A DNA stretch of 64,000 bases from Methylomarinum sp965277025 (lineage in GTDB: Bacteria; Pseudomonadota; Gammaproteobacteria; Methylococcales; Methylomonadaceae): NCBI GenBank assembly GCA_965277025.1, contig OZ255706.1, positions 62,001 through 126,000 of the forward strand, written 5' to 3'. The stretch's first letter is position 1, and each line of letters opens with the position of its first letter. Made by a program: the position numbers and the translations under genes. The notes below the pieces were generated by a model. The model saw nothing but the letters and a program-made list of their open reading frames with translations. It was not told where the DNA came from and did not search any database. Of this stretch, positions 1 to 8,710 are shown in pieces.

Positions 1-335
1 CTATGATGTTTTCCCGACCAAAAATAACTGACATATGCCATATATTGGCTATAAGGTTTATCAAGAACACTATCGTCAACACTCAAGGTTCCGCCCTTTA
101 AATTCAGGCTTGCGCTGGCTTCATTGTATAAATCTCGCCCAGTGTAATGCTCCCGATTTAGAAATCGATTTACGCTATCATGTGATATTGACATGACTTC
201 GCCTAATCGTCGACAACTAGCTTGTTTCGGCTCACTTAATAAAAACATGGGTAATGTACAGCAGGCTGTTGAGGGGCGTGTTATTTCTCTTATCAAGGTT
301 TGCCTTGCATTGACTTTGGGATTTTTTAAACCCAT
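1..335 (-). CDS. IS701-like transposase, N-terminal part (continues beyond window start)
   Basis: The ATG at 335 is equivalent to the start of the transposase at 27497, and the reading frame stays open to base 1. The visible part covers the N-terminal helical region and the first catalytic Asp region (the VDDSVLDKP-type motif) of a DDE transposase. One in-frame 3-codon difference separates it from the other copy. Whether the rest is intact cannot be seen. It is listed as partial only because the window ends. Confidence 0.6.
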   Translation of the reverse strand, partial: MGLKNPKVNARQTLIREITRPSTACCTLPMFLLSEPKQASCRRLGEVMSISHDSVNRFLNREHYTGRDLYNEASASLNLKGGTLSVDDSVLDKPYSQYMAYVSYFWSGKHH

Positions 336-368
336 AGTTTAACATTGCCTGTCAATGCGTAACTTCTA
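1..368 (-). mobile_element. IS701-like insertion sequence, left-end part, cut by window edge
   Basis: Read on the minus strand this stretch is nearly identical to the left part of the complete element at 27463-28589, including the terminal sequence AGAAGTTACGCATTGACA. It lacks about 9 bp near base 266 relative to the other copy. The right end lies outside the window. It interrupts the cytochrome gene that follows; I could not define a target duplication because only one end is visible. Confidence 0.85.
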
Positions 369-744
369 TCTGAATCTTTAACATAAACTTTCAGCGAAGC
401 CTTCATATCCGCTATTGTCCAGGCTGGATTTGGCTGCTTCGGTGTTGCTTGAAGATGTTTGATCAGAGCACGTATCTCTTCATCATCAATTTTGCCGAAA
501 AATGGAGGCATCAAGGTTTCAAAACTACCGGTCATAATCAGCGTTCGAAGTGCTGTCGGGCTGAGGCCATTCAAGGTATCCTTGTTCAGCGGAGGGGCCA
601 GATAACCACCATGGTCCGCGCCATGACAACTGGCGCAATTATCCATATACAACTGATGCATATCTTGAGGTCCAGCATAACTACTTATGCTGAAAAAAAA
701 GACAGCGCCGCTATGGCTAACGGTAGTTTTTTTATTATTTTCAT
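369..744 (-). pseudogene. c-type cytochrome (cytochrome cd1 / NirS-NirN-like) remnant, interrupted by an IS
   Basis: The translation shows a class I cytochrome c fold: heme motif CASCH, then a Met-containing MPPF segment as likely axial ligand, then the W-(x4)-M-K-A-S-L-K-V-Y-V stretch seen at the junction between the cytochrome c and d1 heme domains of NirS/NirN-type proteins. The d1 propeller is missing because the IS701-like element sits right after it. The gene is also frameshifted upstream: the ATG at 744 opens a signal peptide that stops early, and adding one T to the run of 8 T (minus strand, about 692-699) joins the signal peptide to the heme domain through an SYA|GPQ cleavage-like site. 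The heme domain alone is readable as an ORF from 661. The family call is moderate, the broken state is clear. Confidence 0.65.
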
Positions 745-790
745 AGTTTTCTCTTTATTTCCAAACTGACAGAAAGCACAAACTCAAAGC

Positions 791-1408
791 TTAATAGTCG
801 AAATTATCCTCAATCACTACTTCCACTACTTCTGAATATTCCAGTTGCCCTGCACGAGGATTGGCATCTTTTAACGCTTTGCCAATAACAACAAACATTG
901 AAATAACATGATCATCTGGCAAATTGATCATTTCGGCCACTTCATCAAAATCAAAACCATCCATCGGACAGGAATCATAGCCCATGGATTTGGCCGCCAG
1001 CATCAAGGTTTGCGCGGCAATACCACAAGACCGCATGGCTTCGTCACGCTGAACCTGATCCTTACCTCGATAATACTGATCAATGGCGGGCAAAATAAAA
1101 TCTTGCACCTCTTCAGGCGCATTGCGCCAATATCGCTCTGGCTGTTTTTCCCAGGCTTTTAAATCAGCACAAAGAACAATCAATAAAGAAGCATCGGTCA
1201 CTTGTGCTTGATCCCAGGCGGCCGCACGAATTTTTTCCCGTAAAACCTTGTCTTTTACCACAACAAAGCGCCAGTGCTGGATATTGAAAGCAGTCGGCGA
1301 CAACATGGCTAACGAAAGCAATTGCCGGGTTTCTTCCTCAGCAATCTGGTAATCGGGGTCATAAACCTTTACCGAACGACGTTTTTGTATCGCTTCTAAT
1401 GTATCCAT
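791..1408 (-). CDS. nitroreductase-family FMN oxidoreductase
   Basis: The product of about 205 residues starts with the MDTLEAIQKRRSVK segment, the flavin phosphate-binding arginine region typical of nitroreductases, followed by SPTAFNIQHWRFV and the late G(Y)DSCPMDGFD loop. It probably reduces nitro or quinone compounds, or maintains flavin/thiol redox balance, using NAD(P)H; the substrate cannot be told from sequence. I chose the ATG at 1408 because it lies 7 bases after the fbp stop and matches the family's N terminus; an upstream start would overlap fbp by 44 bases. It is probably co-transcribed behind fbp, but no pathway link to RuMP is evident. Confidence 0.85.
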   Translation of the reverse strand: MDTLEAIQKRRSVKVYDPDYQIAEEETRQLLSLAMLSPTAFNIQHWRFVVVKDKVLREKIRAAAWDQAQVTDASLLIVLCADLKAWEKQPERYWRNAPEEVQDFILPAIDQYYRGKDQVQRDEAMRSCGIAAQTLMLAAKSMGYDSCPMDGFDFDEVAEMINLPDDHVISMFVVIGKALKDANPRAGQLEYSEVVEVVIEDNFDY

Positions 1409-1415
1409 TCTGTCT

Positions 1416-2423
1416 TTAACCTTGTTGTTGATGATAGGAGACAATGCGTTCAACTTCATTCCTGGAGCCTAAAATCACAGGAACCCGCTGATGTATGCCT
1501 TCCGGCTGTATTTCCAGAATCCTTTGCCGCCCAGTGCTGCAAGCTCCTCCGGCTTGTTCGACAATAAAGGCCATAGGGTTAGCCTCGTACATCAATCTCA
1601 AACGCCCTGCCTGCTCCGGATTTTTATTATCATAAGGATACATAAAGATGCCGCCGCGAGTCAAAACCCGATAAACTTCAGCCACCAGGGAGGCAATCCA
1701 GCGCATATTGAAATATTCTCCCCGAGGCCCATTGACGCCTTGCATACATTCATCGACATATTGTTGAACAGGCGCTTCCCAGAATTGTCGGTTGGACATA
1801 TTGATGGCAAACTCATTACAATCTTCAGGGATTTTCATATCTCTATGAGTCAAATAAAATTCACCCACTTCCTGATCCAAAGTAAAGCCATTTACCCCGT
1901 TACCTGTCGTCAGCACCATAATCGTTGATGGTCCATACAAGACAAATCCGGCGCAAACCTGCTGAGTGCCTGGTTTCAGAAAATCATCCAGACCAGGATC
2001 CGGTTTATCATCGTAACGAAGAATGGAAAATATCGTTCCGACCGTCAGGTTCAAGTCAATGTTGGACGATCCATCCAACGGATCGAACAAAGCCAGATAA
2101 TGCCCTTTTGGCGCGCTTTCCGGTATTTTGATCCATTCCTCGTCTTCTTCCGACGCCATCCCCGCCAGATGACCATTCCACCTCAGGGTATCGTTCATAA
2201 TGTCATTACTGATAATATCCAGTTTTTTCTGCACTTCCCCTTGAACATTCTCAGATTCAGCATTACCCAATACACCGACTAAATCGCCTTGATTGACCAG
2301 ATGCGAAATCTTTTTGCACGCCAAGGCTATATCATTAAGTAATAAAGTAAAGTTTCCAGAGACACCTTGATGCACTCGTTGCTGTTCAAGGATATATTGG
2401 GTTAAGGAGATTTTTCCAGGCAT
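1416..2423 (-). CDS. fbp: class I fructose-1,6-bisphosphatase
   Basis: The product hydrolyses fructose-1,6-bisphosphate to fructose-6-phosphate, feeding the regeneration arm of the RuMP cycle and gluconeogenesis. The metal- and phosphate-binding signature LFDPLDGSSNID lies near residue 115, and the C-terminal substrate segment GGIFMYPYDNKNPEQAGRLRL is present. Length (335 residues) is normal. I prefer the ATG at 2423, preceded by GGAA, over a TTG seven codons upstream. It lies downstream of fba on the same strand but behind a terminator-like hairpin and a MITE, so it probably has its own promoter. The nitroreductase gene follows within 7 bases. Confidence 0.95.
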   Translation of the reverse strand: MPGKISLTQYILEQQRVHQGVSGNFTLLLNDIALACKKISHLVNQGDLVGVLGNAESENVQGEVQKKLDIISNDIMNDTLRWNGHLAGMASEEDEEWIKIPESAPKGHYLALFDPLDGSSNIDLNLTVGTIFSILRYDDKPDPGLDDFLKPGTQQVCAGFVLYGPSTIMVLTTGNGVNGFTLDQEVGEFYLTHRDMKIPEDCNEFAINMSNRQFWEAPVQQYVDECMQGVNGPRGEYFNMRWIASLVAEVYRVLTRGGIFMYPYDNKNPEQAGRLRLMYEANPMAFIVEQAGGACSTGRQRILEIQPEGIHQRVPVILGSRNEVERIVSYHQQQG

Positions 2424-2462
2424 ATGTTTCCAACACAAATACAATTGTTAAGAACGTTGACT

Positions 2463-2617
2463 AAGGAATCGCTGATTTATTCGCGAGTCCCATGACACAT
2501 GGAAGTGTCATTAAAATCAATAGCGCCAAGCTATTGATTTTGTAAGCAAAGTGGAAATCGCATTTCAACTTTGCGTCAGCTGACAAATCATGGATGATTT
2601 GTTCAGCGCTTCCCTAA
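2463..2617. repeat. MITE-like intergenic repeat, copy 1
   Basis: This noncoding segment is bounded by imperfect terminal inverted repeats (GGAATCGCTGATTTATTC at one end, and the reverse complement of GGAAGCGCTGAACAAATC at the other). Inside are small hairpins, including CCATGacaCATGG-like and GCTATTGATTTTG/CAATAGC-like segments. Clearly related copies lie at about 32280-32393 and 40909-41061, and end fragments at 15832-15856, 6007-6047 and 47723-47752. It occupies the space between fba and fbp. Confidence 0.75.
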
Positions 2618-2650
2618 GGATTAATTGAAGTCATCAGCAGATTTCAAAAA

Positions 2651-2682
2651 AAAGCCGGCTCAACAATGTTGAACCAGCTTTT
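2651..2682 (-). terminator. terminator downstream of fba
   Basis: An AAAGCCGGCTCAACA / TGTTGAACCAGCTTT stem with one mismatched step ends in a T run on the minus strand, 20-50 bases after the fba stop. It is flanked by A8 on the plus strand, so it could work in both directions. Confidence 0.7.
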
Positions 2683-2703
2683 AATATGATCATGCAATCG
2701 CTA

Positions 2704-3783
2704 TTAAAGCAGATTTAAAGCATTCAGATCTGCAAATGCCTGGACAATACGTTTGACCATGCTGACCTGACCTGCACGCTGCCAGACGCGTGGATCATAG
2801 TATTTCTTGTTTGGTGCATCGTCGCCAGTTGGGTTGCCAATTTGACCCTGCAAATAAGCTTCATGCTCTTTGTAGTAGTTCATGACACCTTCCCAGGTTG
2901 CCCATTGCGTATCGGTGTCGATGTTCATTTTAATCACACCGTAACTGATTGATTCTGCGATTTCTTCCGGTGAAGAGCCTGAACCGCCATGGAAAACAAA
3001 GTTTAATGTATTCTCAGGCACACCATATTTCTCGGAAACATACTTTTGTGAATCACGTAAAATAGTAGGTGTTAATTTAACGTTGCCTGGCTTGTAAACA
3101 CCATGAACATTACCAAATGATGCAGCGATAGTAAAACGGTGACTGATTTTGCTTAACTCTTCATAAGCATAGGCCACTTCTTCCGGTTGTGTGTATAACA
3201 TGGACTGATCCATATCAGTGTTGTCCACACCATCTTCTTCACCGCCTGTACAACCTAATTCGATTTCCAGCGTCATGTTCATTTTAGACATGCGCTCTAA
3301 ATATTTAGCACAGGTTTCAATATTTTCTTTCAGGCTTTCTTCAGACAGATCGATCATATGCGAGCTGAATAAAGGGCGACCTGTTTCAGCAAAAAACTTC
3401 TCACCGGCATCCAGCATTCCATCGATCCATGGCAACAGTTTTTTAGCACAATGGTCGGTATGCAGAATAACCGGCACGCCATAGTGCTCTGCCAGGTTAT
3501 GGACGTGTTTTGCCGCTGAAATTGCACCTAAAACGGAATTACGTTGGCCTTCGGCAGGTAAACCTTTACCTGCATAAAATGCCGCCCCACCATTGGACAT
3601 CTGAACAAAAACAGGCGAGTTAGCTTCAGCTGCAGCTTCCAATACTGCATTAATAGTATCAGAGCTAATGATATTAACCGCTGGCAAAGCACTTTTGTTG
3701 GCTTTTAGGAATTCGAAAATCTTTTGTACATCATCACCTGTTACAACACCAGGTTTAACGATATCAGATAATTTTTGTGTCAT
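2704..3783 (-). CDS. fbaA: class II fructose-bisphosphate aldolase
   Basis: This enzyme reversibly cleaves fructose-1,6-bisphosphate (and probably sedoheptulose-1,7-bisphosphate) into dihydroxyacetone phosphate plus an aldose phosphate. At 359 residues it is the long class IIA form. The zinc-binding HTDHCAKK motif is near residue 108, and the LEIELGCTGGEEDG and NVHGVYKPGNV segments contribute to the metal and substrate site. The ATG at 3783 has a CAGGA ribosome-binding site. Hairpin terminators sit on both sides (upstream gene tal, downstream fbp), so expression may be monocistronic within the RuMP block. The gene is intact with normal family length. Confidence 0.96.
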   Translation of the reverse strand: MTQKLSDIVKPGVVTGDDVQKIFEFLKANKSALPAVNIISSDTINAVLEAAAEANSPVFVQMSNGGAAFYAGKGLPAEGQRNSVLGAISAAKHVHNLAEHYGVPVILHTDHCAKKLLPWIDGMLDAGEKFFAETGRPLFSSHMIDLSEESLKENIETCAKYLERMSKMNMTLEIELGCTGGEEDGVDNTDMDQSMLYTQPEEVAYAYEELSKISHRFTIAASFGNVHGVYKPGNVKLTPTILRDSQKYVSEKYGVPENTLNFVFHGGSGSSPEEIAESISYGVIKMNIDTDTQWATWEGVMNYYKEHEAYLQGQIGNPTGDDAPNKKYYDPRVWQRAGQVSMVKRIVQAFADLNALNLL

Positions 3784-3848
3784 TTTTTAAAAAATCCTGA
3801 GTAGACATATACCAGTTAATCTTTGGCATATTATGGGAATTTCATTAA

Positions 3849-3884
3849 AAAAGAGGGAAACCGAGAAACTCAGCTCCCTCTTTA
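3849..3884 (-). terminator. terminator between tal and fba
   Basis: An AAAGAGGGA / TCCCTCTTT stem with A and T runs lies 19-54 bases beyond the tal stop on the minus strand. It resembles a bidirectional intrinsic terminator. Confidence 0.65.
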
Positions 3885-3902
3885 CGAAAAACTTAAAACT
3901 GC

Positions 3903-4889
3903 TTAAGCTTCCAGTTCCGCCAAACGGTCGGCTAATAATTTTTCCAATGTTTCCAACGCTTTTGAAAAACCTTCAATCCCTTCTGCCAATTTCTCATTAG
4001 CCATACGATTTTCTTCATGCATCTTGTCAAAAGTTGCTTTTTCAATAGACAGTTTTTCAATATCCATTGTTGCCGCTTTAGCTGGATCCAGTTTTCTTTC
4101 CAGCTCACCTTCAGTTGACTTCAGCTCAGCTAACAATGCAGGCGCAATAGTCAGCAAATCACAACCAGCCAGTTCGGTAATCTCACCAATGTTACGGAAA
4201 CTCGCTCCCATAACTTCAGTTTTATAACCAAATTTTTTGTAATAGTTATAAATTGTGGTAACTGAAACAACGCCTGGATCTTCTGCATGTGGATAAGAAT
4301 CACAACCAGTATCTTTTTTATACCAGTCCAGAATCCGGCCCACAAATGGAGAAATCAAGGTAATACCACCTTCCGCACAAGCAATCGCTTGATGCAAACC
4401 AAACAACAAAGTCAGGTTACAGTGAATACCTTCTTTTTCCAGAACTTCAGCTGCCTTGATGCCTTCCCAGGTTGCCGCGATTTTAATCAGAATTCTGTCT
4501 TTTGAAATACCTGCTTTTTCATATTGAGCAATGATTTCACGCCCTTTTTGGATGGTTGCATCGGTATCATAAGAAAGTCTTGCATCAACTTCAGTTGAAA
4601 CACGACCTGGAATGATTTCCAAAATCTTCAAGCCAAAAGAAACCGCCAATTTCTCAAAAGCCAATGATGCGACATCTCCTGCAGAGGCGCTAGCGCCTAA
4701 TTCTGCACGTGCGGCTTTTAAAGTATCATCAACAATACCTTGATATTGAGGCATTTGTGCTGCCGCCGTAATCAATGAAGGATTTGTTGTTGCATCACGG
4801 GGTTTAAAAGTTTCAATTGCTTCAATATCACCTGTATCAGCAACAACGACAGTCATTTCACTGAGTTGTTCAAGTAAGTTCTTTGCCAT
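3903..4889 (-). CDS. tal: transaldolase
   Basis: Transaldolase moves a dihydroxyacetone unit between sedoheptulose-7-phosphate and glyceraldehyde-3-phosphate, part of the rearrangement that regenerates ribulose-5-phosphate for formaldehyde fixation. The product has 328 residues (the TalB-type length). The N-terminal DATTNPSLI motif is present, and the Schiff-base lysine lies in RILIKIAATWEG near residue 136. The final 70 residues are rich in Lys/Glu helices. It sits between repeat protein A and fba, on the same strand. Confidence 0.96.
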   Translation of the reverse strand: MAKNLLEQLSEMTVVVADTGDIEAIETFKPRDATTNPSLITAAAQMPQYQGIVDDTLKAARAELGASASAGDVASLAFEKLAVSFGLKILEIIPGRVSTEVDARLSYDTDATIQKGREIIAQYEKAGISKDRILIKIAATWEGIKAAEVLEKEGIHCNLTLLFGLHQAIACAEGGITLISPFVGRILDWYKKDTGCDSYPHAEDPGVVSVTTIYNYYKKFGYKTEVMGASFRNIGEITELAGCDLLTIAPALLAELKSTEGELERKLDPAKAATMDIEKLSIEKATFDKMHEENRMANEKLAEGIEGFSKALETLEKLLADRLAELEA

Positions 4890-5204
4890 AATGATAGTAC
4901 CTATCTGTTAATGTTAAAAAGTTCAATGGGTTAGCCTACAAACTCGGCCGCCTAAATCCGTTATTGGTCTATTGTACTATACCTGGTTCCACGACTAAAA
5001 TTTATACAGGAGTGTTTATTGCTATCGAACGCTTTTGAGTATTCCGTCTTTAGAAATTCAAGGCTTTTCGATTTAACCTATGCGTCGAACTTATACAGGC
5101 CGGAGATTCGCTATCGGCGATAGCGTTTTGGGAATGAGATATAGCATCAATGGGTCTGACTGGAAAATCTTATACATCCCAGACAGACCCTCGTTGTTGA
5201 AAAG
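4890..5204. other. intergenic region upstream of tal, no gene seen
   Basis: These 315 bases contain no convincing ORF. They hold an odd-centred palindrome (CGCTATCG-G-CGATAGCG at 5109-5125), which could be an operator or the base of a small hairpin, and at 5152-5190 a GGGTCTG...CAGACCC-type imperfect inverted repeat just beyond the stop of protein A that could act as its terminator. The tal promoter must lie here but I cannot point to a clear -35/-10 pair. Confidence 0.5.
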
Positions 5205-5918
5205 TTAACCTTTCTTTTTACGCAGATATTTTTCGACACCTGTCGCTTTTTCTTCAGCCAATTGTCTTGATCTGACTACTTGTTTAGCTAAATACTTTGC
5301 TACACCAGTGCTTGGCAAAGACTTTTCCTTATTTTGCAGATATTTGGCAACCCGAGTCGTTTTAGGCTGTTTTTTAGCCAAATACTTTTCAACTCTTGTC
5401 GCACCTTCAGGAGCATCAGAAACAGATGCAGCTGCTGCCGGCGCAGCACGACGACGAGGAGCCTTCGATTTTGGCGCTGATGCCTCAGTAGCATTTTTTC
5501 TATAAAAGAAAAAGCCCAAAACAGCCAACACAACGATACCAATCAACATAGTCTGATCCGAATCTTCTTCTGCTGCACTTGTCGCTGCTTCAGATGAAGA
5601 TGAGCTTGATGAGCTATTAGCAGTTGTTGAACTTGTACGTGATGAACTAACAACTACATCTTCTTTATGTTTGTAGCTGGAATCTTTATATAAAACTTTT
5701 GGCTCGAATGCAGCCGCTGGAAAATTTGGATCTGCTTTTGTTTGACCAGACGCACTTGAGGATGGAGCAGATTCAGAATGCTTATAGCCAGAATCACTAT
5801 ATAAAACTTTTGGTTGAAAATCAGCCGCCGGATATTCATCCGAGGTTGCATGAGCCATTAAAGGGCTTAACAACGCCGCAATTAATGCACTTTTAGTAAG
5901 AATTGAGTTTTTCACCAT
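5205..5918 (-). CDS. RuMP-cluster repeat protein A: signal peptide, membrane anchor and four cytosolic V-x-K-Y-L motifs
   Basis: I do not recognise a family. The 237-residue product has an N-terminal signal peptide (cleavage expected near residue 24 after MAHA). Two copies of a (Y/F)PAA-x-F-x-PKVLY-x-DS-x-YKH unit follow at about residues 29-47 and 66-84, then a Ser-rich linker, one transmembrane helix at about 123-140, and an Arg/Lys-rich tail. The tail carries four motifs: TRVEKYLAKK (174), TRVAKYLQNK (188), TGVAKYLAKQ (204) and TGVEKYLRKK (226). The positive charges after the helix predict that the motif tail faces the cytosol and the PKVLY units face the periplasm. The same motif fills protein B (9720-10883). 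Gene position between tkt and tal suggests a role with RuMP enzymes, for example as a membrane tether; this is inference. I start at the ATG at 5918, which has an AAAGGTGAA site; a GTG at 5924 is possible. Confidence 0.8.
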   Translation of the reverse strand: MVKNSILTKSALIAALLSPLMAHATSDEYPAADFQPKVLYSDSGYKHSESAPSSSASGQTKADPNFPAAAFEPKVLYKDSSYKHKEDVVVSSSRTSSTTANSSSSSSSSEAATSAAEEDSDQTMLIGIVVLAVLGFFFYRKNATEASAPKSKAPRRRAAPAAAASVSDAPEGATRVEKYLAKKQPKTTRVAKYLQNKEKSLPSTGVAKYLAKQVVRSRQLAEEKATGVEKYLRKKKG

Positions 5919-6006
5919 ATTCACCTTTTTTTTGATTTAGCAGAAGATCTTTTATTTAATCTGTATAAAAAACCTTACCGCCAAGTAGAATGTGTTACGT
6001 TTTTGA

Positions 6007-6047
6007 GGAAGCACTGACTTTCCATTCCTTGAATAATCAGTGCTTCC
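6007..6047 (-). terminator. hairpin downstream of tkt
   Basis: GGAAGCACTGA at 6007-6017 pairs perfectly with TCAGTGCTTCC at 6037-6047. It follows the tkt stop by 14 bases on the minus strand and may act as a terminator, although the T run is short. The stem sequence resembles the ends of the MITE-like family, so it may be a derived MITE fragment. Confidence 0.5.
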
Positions 6048-6060
6048 TTAAGTAATTAAA

Positions 6061-8046
6061 TTACAAAACGTCTTTTACATGTTTGACGACATTCTCAACG
6101 GTAAAACCGAAGTGCTCCATCACAACAGGACCAGGAGCCGATTCACCAAAGGTGTCAATTCCAACAACTGCACCATCTAAACCGACATATTTATACCAGT
6201 AGTCGGTGACACCCGCTTCAACTGCAACACGTTTTACACCTGGAATCAAAACACTATCTTTGTATGCTTGATCCTGTGCATCGTATACATTGGTAGAAGG
6301 CATGGAAACAACACGAACCTTAACCCCGTCCGCATCCAATGCTTCTTTGGCTTTAAGCGCCAAACTGACTTCAGAGCCGGTTGCAATGATGATAGCATCT
6401 GGCTTGCCCTCTGCATCTGCAATGACATAGGCGCCTTTACGAATTGCCGCGATTTGCTCATCAGTTCTTTCGATAAAAGGTACACCTTGACGAGTCAAAA
6501 CCAAACTGGTTGGGCCATTTTCACGCTCTACCGCCATCACCCATGATACCGCGGTTTCAGTCGTATCCGCAGGACGCCAAACCACCATATTAGGGATCAA
6601 GCGCATTGCTGCAGTATTTTCAATTGGCTGATGCGTCGGACCATCTTCACCCTGACCAATTGAATCATGTGTCAATACCGCAATGGTGCGAATCTTCATC
6701 AACGCTGCCATCCGTAATGCACTCTTCGCATAATCAGAGAACATATGGAAGGTTCCGCCAAATGGCAACAATCCACCATGTAAAGCCATACCATTCATGA
6801 TGGCGAACATACCAAACTCACGAACACCATAAGAAATATAGTTGCCCGGCTCTTTGCCATCTACATGAGTAAAGCTATCACAGCTGGTCAGGTTAGAACC
6901 AGTCAAATCAGCCGAACCACCAATAAACTCAGGCAGAGTAGGCGCCAATGCGGCAATACATTTTTGCGAAGCCTGACGGGTTGCCAGATTTTCTTTCTTG
7001 GCATTCATATCGGCAATCAGTTTCGCTGCCGCCTCTTCCCAATCATTAGGCAAATCACCTGCCATACGACGTTTGAATTCAGCCGCTAATTCTGGATATT
7101 CTTTTTCGTAAGCGGCAAATTTTTCATTCCAGTCGCCTTCCAGTCTTGCACCTTTCGCAGTTGCATCCCAACCTTCATAAACATCTTCAGGAATTTCGAA
7201 TGGTTCGTATTCCCAACCCAGTTCCTTACGAGTTAATGCAACTTCTTCTTCACCCAAAGCAGCGCCATGACAGTCATGACTACCTGATTTGTTAGGTGAA
7301 CCAAAACCAATGATGGTTTTACAGCAAATCAAAGAAGGTTTATCGGTAACTTTTTTAGATTCCTCAATCGCTTTATTAATTGCATCAGGATCATGACCAT
7401 CAACAGAAACAACATGCCAGTTATAGGCTTCAAAACGCTTGACGGTATCATCGGTGTACCAGGCATCGATATGACCATCAATAGAAATATTGTTGTCATC
7501 CCAGAAAGCGATCAATTTGCCCAGACCCCATGTACCCGCCAACGAACAGGCCTCATGAGAAATACCTTCCATCAGACAGCCGTCACCCATAAATACATAG
7601 GTGTAATGATCAACGATTTCATGCCCAGGATTGTTGAACTGATGTGCCATCAACTTTTCCGCCATGGCAAAACCAACACCGTTTGAAATACCTTGCCCTA
7701 ACGGACCTGTTGTTGTTTCAATACCTGGCGCATAACCGTATTCAGGGTGACCCGCACATTGTGAATGTAATTGACGGAAAGATCTCAATTGCTCCATTGG
7801 CAGGTCATAACCTGTCAAATGCAACAATGAATAAATCAACATTGACCCGTGACCATTAGACAAAACAAAACGGTCTCTATCTGCCCAGTTTGGGTTTTTT
7901 GGGTTATGTCTTAAATGATCATTCCATAAAACCTCAGCAATATCCGCCATTCCCATAGGGGCGCCTGGATGGCCAGATTTTGCTTTTTGTACTGCATCCA
8001 TGGTCAATACACGGATTGCATTTGCTAATTTACGACGCGAAGCCAT
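6061..8046 (-). CDS. tkt: transketolase
   Basis: Transketolase is a thiamine-diphosphate enzyme that transfers two-carbon units between ketose and aldose phosphates, essential for regenerating the RuMP acceptor. The product has 661 residues, the usual length. The N-terminal KSGHPGAPMGMAD and SNGHGSMLIYSLLHLTGY segments, the cofactor motif GDGCLMEGISHEA...DDNNISIDG, and the central THDSIGQGEDGPTHQP pyrimidine-domain segment are all present. It lies between phi and protein A; hairpins sit on both flanks (8129-8155 upstream, 6007-6047 downstream). Confidence 0.97.
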   Translation of the reverse strand: MASRRKLANAIRVLTMDAVQKAKSGHPGAPMGMADIAEVLWNDHLRHNPKNPNWADRDRFVLSNGHGSMLIYSLLHLTGYDLPMEQLRSFRQLHSQCAGHPEYGYAPGIETTTGPLGQGISNGVGFAMAEKLMAHQFNNPGHEIVDHYTYVFMGDGCLMEGISHEACSLAGTWGLGKLIAFWDDNNISIDGHIDAWYTDDTVKRFEAYNWHVVSVDGHDPDAINKAIEESKKVTDKPSLICCKTIIGFGSPNKSGSHDCHGAALGEEEVALTRKELGWEYEPFEIPEDVYEGWDATAKGARLEGDWNEKFAAYEKEYPELAAEFKRRMAGDLPNDWEEAAAKLIADMNAKKENLATRQASQKCIAALAPTLPEFIGGSADLTGSNLTSCDSFTHVDGKEPGNYISYGVREFGMFAIMNGMALHGGLLPFGGTFHMFSDYAKSALRMAALMKIRTIAVLTHDSIGQGEDGPTHQPIENTAAMRLIPNMVVWRPADTTETAVSWVMAVERENGPTSLVLTRQGVPFIERTDEQIAAIRKGAYVIADAEGKPDAIIIATGSEVSLALKAKEALDADGVKVRVVSMPSTNVYDAQDQAYKDSVLIPGVKRVAVEAGVTDYWYKYVGLDGAVVGIDTFGESAPGPVVMEHFGFTVENVVKHVKDVL

Positions 8047-8128
8047 ACGGTTCTTCTCCTAAAATATTATCGTTAACAGTATAAACACTGTTGTTTGCTA
8101 TTCTTCACTTTGTTTTCAACACGGACAA

Positions 8129-8155
8129 AAGCGGATAGCATAAGGCTATCCGCTT
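8129..8155 (-). terminator. terminator between phi and tkt
   Basis: The 11-bp stem AAGCGGATAGC / GCTATCCGCTT has a 5-base loop and is followed on the minus strand by TTTTGTCC, six bases past the phi stop. It is a convincing intrinsic terminator, so tkt probably has its own promoter in 8047-8128. Confidence 0.75.
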
Positions 8156-8160
8156 ATAAA

Positions 8161-8706
8161 TCATTCCATGTTGGCGTGTCTTTCTCTCATTTTCTCTTCT
8201 GGAATGCCTTTTTCCCAAATCATATGGGCCACAATGGCTTCCAGAAAGCATAAGGTAGACAACTCAAAAACAGTTCCCATTGGCATGCCTTTGACTTTTT
8301 CGTAAAGATCTTCTTTGCCAATCTGGAAAACGGCATCAGCTAAATCGCCAATTGTTGATTCTTTTCTTGAGCAAATCAGTACAACTTTTGCGCCAACTGA
8401 TTTTGCTTTCTTGGTGAATGAAATTAACTGTTCTGTTTCACCCGAACCTGAAATCACAATCAACAGATCGCCTGCCTGAATGCTTGGTGTAACAATCTCA
8501 CCAACCATATAGACAGTATATCCACTGTGCATCAGGCGCATACCCAGAAAATTACCAACGAGTTTTGAACGGCCTGCCCCAGAAATAAAAATGCGATTAG
8601 CCTCATCAAACATTTTCACGAGCTTATCATGATATGTCTCGTCAGTTGCATCCAGAATCTCTGAGATTTTATTGATAACTAATTTCTGATTTTCTTTTTG
8701 CCACAT
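8161..8706 (-). CDS. hxlB: 6-phospho-3-hexuloisomerase
   Basis: This enzyme isomerises the hexulose-6-phosphate made by Hps into fructose-6-phosphate, the second step of RuMP formaldehyde fixation. It is a single SIS (sugar isomerase) domain of 181 residues. The FISGAGRSKLVGNFLGMRLMH nucleotide-sugar loop and the LLIVISGSGETEQLI motif are visible. I start at the ATG at 8706 because an AGGAGC ribosome-binding site inside the end of hps1 lies 8 bases upstream and the start is 4 bases beyond the hps1 stop. It is therefore translationally coupled to hps1. Confidence 0.95.
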   Translation of the reverse strand: MWQKENQKLVINKISEILDATDETYHDKLVKMFDEANRIFISGAGRSKLVGNFLGMRLMHSGYTVYMVGEIVTPSIQAGDLLIVISGSGETEQLISFTKKAKSVGAKVVLICSRKESTIGDLADAVFQIGKEDLYEKVKGMPMGTVFELSTLCFLEAIVAHMIWEKGIPEEKMRERHANME

Positions 8707-8710
8707 TGTT

